From Candidatus Micrarchaeota archaeon CG_4_10_14_0_2_um_filter_60_11 (GTDB taxonomy: Archaea; Micrarchaeota; Micrarchaeia; Norongarragalinales; Norongarragalinaceae): DNA of 12,516 bases. The stretch spans positions 1 through 12,516 of the forward strand of contig PFPF01000001.1 in the NCBI GenBank assembly GCA_002792915.1. Direction: 5' to 3'. The notes under the pieces are model-generated. The model saw only the letters and a list, made by a program, of their open reading frames with translations, was not told where the DNA came from and searched no databases. The translations under genes and the position numbers were made by a program. Shown in pieces: positions 5,581 to 9,620 of the stretch (its first letter is position 1; the number at the start of each line of letters is the position of its first letter).

Positions 5581-5625
5581 CTAGCGTCCTTGCGGGCCGT
5601 GCCTCGCGGTGGGAAGTGAAAGAGT

Positions 5626-5741
5626 GGCAGCAGCAACCAGCTTTCCCGCCCGTAGGGCAGTACTCGCACGGTCGTAAGAGGGCTTTGCTTTCGTGTTCGG
5701 AACGGGAACGAGCGTATGCCCCTCTCCAATGGCCGCTGACC
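5626..5741 (-). rRNA. rrf: 5S ribosomal RNA
   Basis: Read on the minus strand, the central loop is nearly canonical for 5S: CCCGTTCCGAACACGAAAGC, followed by CTCTTACGACC and the GTACTGCCCTACGGGCGGGA segment. The ends GGUCAGC (5735-5741) and GCUG..GCC (5626 onward) can pair as helix I, with a bulge. The predicted length is about 116 nt, a little short of the usual 120; both ends are uncertain by a few bases. A TATA box 26 nt upstream gives it its own promoter. No 16S or 23S rRNA and no tRNA lie nearby, so this is an unlinked 5S gene. Confidence 0.93.
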
Positions 5742-5761
5742 GCTATCTATTCGGTCGCCCG

Positions 5762-5771
5762 CATTTAAAAC
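5762..5771 (-). promoter_or_regulatory. TATA box of the 5S rRNA gene
   Basis: TTTTAAATGC on the minus strand, with the TTTAAA core centred 26 nt before the predicted 5S 5' end at about 5741. The fit supports both the box and the RNA end. Confidence 0.7.
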
Positions 5772-5806
5772 GGTTTTGTTGGCTCGGCTGCGGCAACCGG
5801 TGCGAA

Positions 5807-6106
5807 TCAGTTTTCCTTGCGCACGTACTTCCTGAGGATTTCCGCGGCGCGCTTGATGCTCTGTGCGATTTGCTTCTCGCTCTTGGCGCCCGAGCAGATG
5901 ACTTTTCCGTTCTTGAACAATAGCAGCGTGGTGCCGATTTCCTTCAGGCGCATGACGGCGCCGGGGAACTGTTCGGGCTCGTATTCTACGTTGTTGACGT
6001 TCGTGGCGATGGCGAACAGGTCGAGCTCCACCTTCAGGTTCGCGCTGGCGACTATGTTTTCGACCTTGAAGCTCACGTCCATCTTAATCGGCGTTTTCTT
6101 TTTCAC
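5807..6106 (-). CDS. Single-repeat TATA-binding protein (half-length TBP)
   Basis: TBP bends promoter DNA and recruits TFB and RNA polymerase. Archaeal TBP is normally about 180-190 residues built from two direct repeats that form a saddle. This protein is 99 residues and contains one repeat: FKVENIVASANL (13-24), VEYEPEQFPGAV (40-51), TTLLLFKNGKVICSGAKSEK (59-78), and a long basic helix to the end. DNA-contact residues are kept: N17 in the VENIVAS strand and the two phenylalanines that pry open the minor groove, F47 (EQFPG) and F64 (LLFKNGK). The EPEQFPG stirrup that touches TFB in full TBPs is also present. No second repeat lies on either side: downstream comes the 5S gene and upstream the eL21 promoter. 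The GTG start has GGGGTGGG 5 nt before it. It could act as a homodimer, or be a paralogue beside a normal TBP encoded elsewhere. Confidence 0.9.
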   Translation of the reverse strand: MKKKTPIKMDVSFKVENIVASANLKVELDLFAIATNVNNVEYEPEQFPGAVMRLKEIGTTLLLFKNGKVICSGAKSEKQIAQSIKRAAEILRKYVRKEN

Positions 6107-6111
6107 GGCAG

Positions 6112-6119
6112 CCCACCCC
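6112..6119 (-). promoter_or_regulatory. Shine-Dalgarno deciding the GTG start of the half-TBP
   Basis: GGGGTGGG on the minus strand with 5 nt to the GTG at 6106, the same spacing as for eL21. Confidence 0.6.
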
Positions 6120-6130
6120 TTTTTAGCCCC

Positions 6131-6164
6131 TATAAAAACTTTTCCCCGCCGCCCTTTAAAAACC
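6131..6164 (-). promoter_or_regulatory. Tandem TATA boxes of the half-TBP gene
   Basis: On the minus strand GGTTTTTAAAGG (6153-6164) is centred about 52 nt before the GTG, matching the leadered genes here. A second box, AGTTTTTATA (6131-6140), is only about 29 nt before it and would give a nearly leaderless message lacking the Shine-Dalgarno. Two boxes 23 nt apart at a TBP-family gene could allow autoregulation, which is inference. Confidence 0.5.
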
Positions 6165-6210
6165 TATTTTAAGCGCCTTTTCGTTTGGCGCCTTCGTTGC
6201 CGCGGGAAGG

Positions 6211-6220
6211 TTTTAATAAT
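6211..6220 (+). promoter_or_regulatory. TATA box of the eL21 cluster
   Basis: TTTTAATAAT is centred about 51 nt before the eL21 ATG, predicting a leader of about 26 nt that contains GGTGGT. Confidence 0.6.
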
Positions 6221-6254
6221 CCGCGCGCCCATATCGTTGCACCTGTTTTTAGCG

Positions 6255-6260
6255 GGTGGT
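6255..6260 (+). promoter_or_regulatory. Shine-Dalgarno GGTGGT deciding the eL21 start
   Basis: GGTGGT with 5 nt to the ATG at 6266. The frame is open upstream to 6185, but that longer version would begin before the TATA box. Confidence 0.7.
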
Positions 6261-6265
6261 TTGTC

Positions 6266-6553
6266 ATGAGGCGTTCAAAAGGCAATTATTCTAAGCACAG
6301 CCGCAACTTTCGCAGCCAGGGCCGCGCGACCATAACGCGCCTGTTGCGCTCGTTCAAGGTCGGCGACCGCGTGCGCATCACTCCCGACCCGGCTTTCAAG
6401 AAGGGCAGGCCGAACAACCTGCGTTTCAAGAACAAGACGGGCATAGTGCAGGCGCGCCGCGGCAAGGCGTACGAAGTCGTCGTGAAGGACGGCGACAAGC
6501 CGAAGCTCCTGCTCGTTACCAACCTGCACTTGACGCGGGTCGAGGGTGCCTGA
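6266..6553 (+). CDS. rpl21e: Large-subunit ribosomal protein eL21
   Basis: A 95-residue basic protein of the archaeal/eukaryotic eL21 (L21e) family, part of the 50S subunit. It starts MRRSKGNYSKHSRNF, close to the family's usual opening. The SH3-like core is FKVGDRVRITPDPAFKKG, followed by the glycine-bearing loop GRPNNLRFKNKTGIV and the strand YEVVVKDGDK. Length is normal. The start is set by the Shine-Dalgarno and TATA spacing. One base separates its stop from the rpoF start, so the two are surely co-transcribed. This eL21-rpoF-DUF655-dim1 order is widely conserved in archaea and supports all four calls. Confidence 0.93.
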   Translation: MRRSKGNYSKHSRNFRSQGRATITRLLRSFKVGDRVRITPDPAFKKGRPNNLRFKNKTGIVQARRGKAYEVVVKDGDKPKLLLVTNLHLTRVEGA

Positions 6554-6554
6554 A

Positions 6555-6899
6555 ATGCAGTCCGTGAAGGAAAAGCCGCTTGTCCTGGCGGAAGCGCGCG
6601 AGATTCTAGAGAAGCGCCAGAAGGACGGCGAATTGAGTTACGAGCAGCAGAACGCGCTGGACTATTTGCAGCAGTTCTCTTACCTGCCGCACAAGAAGGC
6701 GAAGGAGCTGTGCAAGGAGTTGAAGTCGCTCGGCTTCCTTTCCGAAGCGCAAATCGCATTGCTCGCGAACCTGTTGCCGTCCAAGGCAATCGAAGTGCGG
6801 ACCATCCTCACGGTGGACGCGGGTTCCGAGGCGCTCACGGACGAGCAAATCAAGGCGGTCATCGAGGCGGTGAAGCCGTACCGCCCCGCCAAGAAGTGA
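6555..6899 (+). CDS. rpoF: DNA-directed RNA polymerase subunit F (Rpo4/Rpb4)
   Basis: A 114-residue protein of the Rpo4/Rpb4 family. With Rpo7 this subunit forms the polymerase stalk that binds emerging RNA and aids open-complex formation. Family-like features are the N-terminal segment KPLVLAEAREILEKR, a middle helix (YEQQNALDYLQQF), and the HRDC-like C-terminal half: AKELCKELKSLGFLSEAQIALLANLLP, EVRTI, then LTDEQIKAVIEAVKPYR. I chose the ATG at 6555, one base after the eL21 stop, with GAGGGTG (6542-6548) as the Shine-Dalgarno inside the end of eL21. A GTG at 6546 would overlap eL21 and is less likely. Confidence 0.92.
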   Translation: MQSVKEKPLVLAEAREILEKRQKDGELSYEQQNALDYLQQFSYLPHKKAKELCKELKSLGFLSEAQIALLANLLPSKAIEVRTILTVDAGSEALTDEQIKAVIEAVKPYRPAKK

Positions 6900-6911
6900 G
6901 CTCGGCTTAAG

Positions 6912-6921
6912 GCTTTTTATT
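6912..6921 (+). promoter_or_regulatory. Possible internal TATA box before DUF655
   Basis: GCTTTTTATT in the 71-nt gap after rpoF, centred about 54 nt before the ATG at 6971, which is the spacing of the leadered genes. GGTTGGT lies a few bases before that ATG. DUF655 and dim1 may therefore have their own transcript as well as read-through. Confidence 0.45.
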
Positions 6922-6970
6922 CAAGTTCGGCTTTAATCCTACGGGGTTAAATGCCGACGGGTTGGTTGCC

Positions 6971-7534
6971 ATGTTCAACAGGGAAGAGTACGCTTACGCA
7001 CTGGATTTCCTACCTTACGGCAAGTCGGGCGAGGCCCGCAAGGAGCCCGTAGTCCAGCTTTTGGGCGACGAGCAGTTCACGCTCCTCGAAGCCGCGCCCA
7101 AGCCCGGCGCCTCAATCGTGCCCGGCGAGCGCGTTTACGTCGGCAAGAACGAGCGCGACAAGGTCGACCGCATCAAGGGCCGCGTCACCTGGAACGATTT
7201 GACGAACTCCGCCCAGCACGAGTGCCGCGAACTCCTCAAGAAAATCATCAAGGAGCGCGAGCAGAAGTTCGTGGATTTCCTGAACAAGGCGGGCCCCATA
7301 AACCTCCGTTCTCACTCGCTCGAGCATTTGCCCGCGGTCGGCAAGAAGCACCTCAAGGTAATCCTCGAGCAGCGCGCGCTGAAGCCGTTCGAGTCGTTCG
7401 ACGACGTGCACGCCCGCGTGCCCCACCTGGGCCGCGTGGAGGACATAATCGCCGAACGCATAATCCACGAGCTCGAGGGTGCGGCAAAGTATTACCTGTT
7501 CTCCAAGCCCATCAAGGTCGAGGACCGCTACTAG
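6971..7534 (+). CDS. DUF655 family putative RNA-binding protein
   Basis: A 187-residue protein of archaeal DUF655, usually described as a predicted RNA-binding protein; its exact job is not established. The N-terminal half (YALDFLPYGKS, PVVQLLGDEQFTLLEA, VPGERVYVGK) reads as a small beta-barrel like an OB fold. Residues about 95-120 form a charged helix. The C-terminal half has two helix-hairpin-helix-like units: SLEHLPAVGKKHLKVILEQR and FDDVHARVPHLGRVEDIIAERI. It lies directly before dim1 with a 3-nt gap, the usual archaeal arrangement, which suggests a link to ribosome maturation. The ATG at 6971 is preferred over the TTG three codons upstream because of the Shine-Dalgarno-like GGTTGGT. Confidence 0.9.
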   Translation: MFNREEYAYALDFLPYGKSGEARKEPVVQLLGDEQFTLLEAAPKPGASIVPGERVYVGKNERDKVDRIKGRVTWNDLTNSAQHECRELLKKIIKEREQKFVDFLNKAGPINLRSHSLEHLPAVGKKHLKVILEQRALKPFESFDDVHARVPHLGRVEDIIAERIIHELEGAAKYYLFSKPIKVEDRY

Positions 7535-7537
7535 CAA

Positions 7538-8296
7538 ATGCGACCCAAAAAGCGCCTCAGCCAGGTTTTCCTAATCGCGCCAGCGGTCGCGCGCCTCATC
7601 GCCGAAGCGGTCCCGCTGAAGGGCAAGCGCGTGCTTGAAGTCGGCGCGGGCCGCGGCATCCTCACGCGCGAGCTCGCCGAACGCGCGGCATCGGTTACGG
7701 CCGTTGAAATCGACGAGGACCTGATTTCCCGCCTCGAGAGGGCGCTGCAGACTTACAAGCGCGCCGAAATAGTGCAAGGCGACGCGCTTGAAATGCCGTT
7801 CAACGGCTATGACGCGGTTTACGGCAACCTGCCTTACCACCTGTCCTCGCAAATACTCTTCAAGTTTCTCGACTCCGATTCGCCGCTCGCGATATTCATG
7901 CTCCAAAAAGAGTTCGCCGAACGCCTCTCGGCGAAGCCCGACTCGAAGAATTACTCGCGCTTGTCCGTCATGACGCAAGCCGCGGCGGGTGTCGAGAGGA
8001 TTGCGCTTGTTCCCGCGGACTGCTTCGAGCCCATTCCGCGCGTAGATTCCGCGGTCGTGAAGCTGGTGTGCCGCAAAAAGAAGATTTTGGACGCCTCGCT
8101 CGTAACCGCGCTATTCCAGCACAAGAACCAGACGGTGCGCAACGCGCTTCTCCACTCGGAACGCGCTCTCGGCCTGCCAAAGGCCCGGCTCGCCGAGTTT
8201 GCGGCGTCGCTGGATAAGCGCGACCGCAAAGTCCGGTCGCTGGCGCTCGAGGATTTCGCGGAATTGTCAAAGGCTTACTCTAGCTTTGCACGGTGA
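7538..8296 (+). CDS. ksgA: 16S rRNA dimethyladenosine transferase (Dim1/KsgA)
   Basis: This SAM-dependent enzyme dimethylates the two adjacent adenines in the 3'-terminal hairpin of 16S rRNA, a late 30S checkpoint. The 252-residue protein opens KKRLSQVFLI, where the more usual sequence is GQ[HN]FL, so the SAM-binding Q is kept but the next residue is Val. SAM motif I is LEVGAGRGILT (33-43), with the acidic residue E57 in AVEIDE and D82 in QGDALEM. The catalytic motif is NLPYHLSS (97-104), followed by MLQKEFAERL and PRVDSAVV (167-174). The C-terminal helical domain is complete. It follows DUF655 by 3 nt. The last 17 bp overlap the convergent lipoprotein gene. Confidence 0.94.
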   Translation: MRPKKRLSQVFLIAPAVARLIAEAVPLKGKRVLEVGAGRGILTRELAERAASVTAVEIDEDLISRLERALQTYKRAEIVQGDALEMPFNGYDAVYGNLPYHLSSQILFKFLDSDSPLAIFMLQKEFAERLSAKPDSKNYSRLSVMTQAAAGVERIALVPADCFEPIPRVDSAVVKLVCRKKKILDASLVTALFQHKNQTVRNALLHSERALGLPKARLAEFAASLDKRDRKVRSLALEDFAELSKAYSSFAR

Positions 8297-9455
8297 CGGT
8301 TAAGCTTCCGCCGCACGCGGTGCCGTTGATGCTGGTGCTCACCGAGTAAGGCCCCGCTGTTTGCCCAGTGTAGTCGCAGGTAATCGTGCACGAGCCGTCG
8401 GGCGCGCTTCCGCAGCTTCCCGTGACCGGCGAGCCGAACCCGCAGTTTGCCGTGGGCGAGAGCGTGCCCGTGAAATTGAAGTAGTTCGTCGTTATCGCAG
8501 TCGTGTTCGGCCCGGCGCTCGTGTTGATTGTGGACGGGGCAGCCGAAACAGTGGTGCAAGCCGGAGCCGGGGTTGGCGTGGGGCTGGGCGAAGGGCTCGG
8601 CGACGGGCTGGGCGTTGGTGTCGGCGCGGCGCCGTTGTAAACAGTTATTACCACCGAAATCGAGGCGTTGGTCGCGTCGGTCGCGCCGTAGTTGAGCACA
8701 ACATAGTGTACGCCTTCGGCGAAGCTTGAGACGTTGTAGGTGAACGAGGTGTTCGAGCCGCCGCCTATCTCGTAGCTCGTCGGGCAGGCGGTTTGCCTGG
8801 CAAGAGCGTAGTCGCTCGCGGTGCAGTTGAACGCCGCCAGCGCGGCCGTGCCCGTGTTGTTCACGTAATAATACCTGATCGTCGTGTTGGAAACGTTCTT
8901 GTAAATCGTGAAGGCGTCGGTTGCGGGCGCGACCGTGAACAGGTAGCTCGCCGTGGAAACCGGCACGTAAACGTTCACCGCACACTCCGCGTCGCCCAGC
9001 ATTGCGCCCGCCGCATAAGTGAACGCCGTTGCGTTCTGCGCGTAAATGCAGTCAATGCTGGCGAGCTTTTGGGCGTTCAGAGTCTGCTGAGTCCACCCGT
9101 CGGTCGCCTTGCACCGCATGTAAACCGTGCTCGCGTTGGTTCCGGTGAATTCGGCAATCACGCGCTTTTGCGCGTCGCCGATTGACTGCAGCGTCAGCGA
9201 GCACGCGGGCGCGGCGGTAGGTGAAGGAACCGGCGAAAGCGACGGCGAAGGCAGCAACGATGCCGCGGGGCTCGGCGAGGGCGTTGGCGAAGGGGTTGGC
9301 GACGCGATGGGTGACGGCGTGGCATTGACCGCTTCGATTGACGGCGACGGCGTCACGCCGGTTTCCGGCGTCCAATCCGCGCTCTTTTCGGGTTCTCCCA
9401 CGCACCCCATCGCGAGGAGTGCGCAAGCCAGCAGCAAAGCAAACAATTTCTTCAT
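8280..9455 (-). CDS. Secreted surface lipoprotein with Pro/Ser/Thr linkers
   Basis: A 391-residue predicted exported lipoprotein. Residues 1-18 (MKKLFALLLACALLAMGC) form a signal peptide with C18 as the likely lipid anchor; C11 (LLAC) also resembles a lipobox but would leave a very short signal. A linker of TP/SP repeats (46-83) leads to a beta-rich domain (84-275) with seven or more Asn-X-Ser/Thr sequons and scattered Cys. A second TP/SP linker (277-299) leads to an Ig-like C-terminal domain (300-391) carrying eight Cys that probably form disulfides. The layout suits an extracellular adhesin or binding protein, but I recognise no family. A TATA box at 9478-9485 is 26 nt from the ATG, so the message should be leaderless. 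Confidence 0.85.
   Translation of the reverse strand: MKKLFALLLACALLAMGCVGEPEKSADWTPETGVTPSPSIEAVNATPSPIASPTPSPTPSPSPAASLLPSPSLSPVPSPTAAPACSLTLQSIGDAQKRVIAEFTGTNASTVYMRCKATDGWTQQTLNAQKLASIDCIYAQNATAFTYAAGAMLGDAECAVNVYVPVSTASYLFTVAPATDAFTIYKNVSNTTIRYYYVNNTGTAALAAFNCTASDYALARQTACPTSYEIGGGSNTSFTYNVSSFAEGVHYVVLNYGATDATNASISVVITVYNGAAPTPTPSPSPSPSPSPTPTPAPACTTVSAAPSTINTSAGPNTTAITTNYFNFTGTLSPTANCGFGSPVTGSCGSAPDGSCTITCDYTGQTAGPYSVSTSINGTACGGSLTVTVQS
8559..8627 (-). repeat. Degenerate hexanucleotide repeat coding linker 2
   Basis: Imperfect repeats of a Pro-Ser or Pro-Thr dipeptide (residues 277-299 of the lipoprotein). Such tracts can change length by slippage. Confidence 0.7.
9207..9320 (-). repeat. 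Degenerate hexanucleotide repeat coding linker 1
   Basis: Imperfect SP/TP repeats (residues 46-83 of the lipoprotein) with interspersed Ala and Leu. They resemble linker 2 in codon pattern, so the two may share an origin. Confidence 0.7.
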
Positions 9456-9477
9456 GCCCTGCTTTACCGCGGCGGGA

Positions 9478-9485
9478 GTTTAAAG
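9478..9485 (-). promoter_or_regulatory. TATA box of the lipoprotein gene
   Basis: TTTAAA core on the minus strand, centred 26 nt before the ATG at 9455. Confidence 0.6.
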
Positions 9486-9505
9486 TTTTGCGTTGGCACG
9501 GCGTT

Positions 9506-9541
9506 GTTGCTAAAGTCATCAAAACGGGCGACTTTAGCAAC
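9506..9541. repeat. Perfect 12-bp inverted repeat in a divergent gap
   Basis: GTTGCTAAAGTC (9506-9517) and GACTTTAGCAAC (9530-9541) are exact reverse complements with a 12-nt spacer. Variants of the CTTTAG core recur at 9552-9557 and 9572-9577. The gap 9456-9620 lies between two diverging genes, so this is not a terminator. It may be an operator, or mark the boundary of the acquired AT-rich segment. Confidence 0.85.
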
Positions 9542-9571
9542 GGGAAAGCGAGTTTAGCGACAAATAGTAGA

Positions 9572-9579
9572 CTTTATAG
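9572..9579 (+). promoter_or_regulatory. TATA box of the type IIG-like gene
   Basis: CTTTATAG is centred about 45 nt before the ATG at 9621, predicting a leader of about 19 nt with a weak AAGTGACC before the start. A CTTTA from the repeated motif overlaps this box. Confidence 0.5.
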
Positions 9580-9620
9580 GGAAAACCGTTAAAGTAAGAA
9601 TAGAAAAAAGTGACCATTTA

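Noticed and set aside
5581..5625. Possible tRNA or small RNA after 5S
   Set aside because: I could not fold a cloverleaf or find T-loop or anticodon features; treated as 5S trailer.
5741..5806. Missing second TBP repeat hidden downstream by a frameshift
   Set aside because: Checked for TBP motifs: the segment holds only the 5S promoter, and the 5S gene follows at once.
6185..6265. Upstream extension of eL21
   Set aside because: It spans the TATA box and predicted leader; the eL21 family begins near MRRSKG.
8275..8985. 236-residue minus-strand frame rich in Arg and His
   Set aside because: An out-of-frame shadow of the lipoprotein gene, with composition typical of a shifted GC-rich frame.
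8559..9320. Repeat tracts as a possible CRISPR array
   Set aside because: The units are 6 nt, degenerate, in frame and code for Pro-Ser/Thr linkers; there are no spacers.
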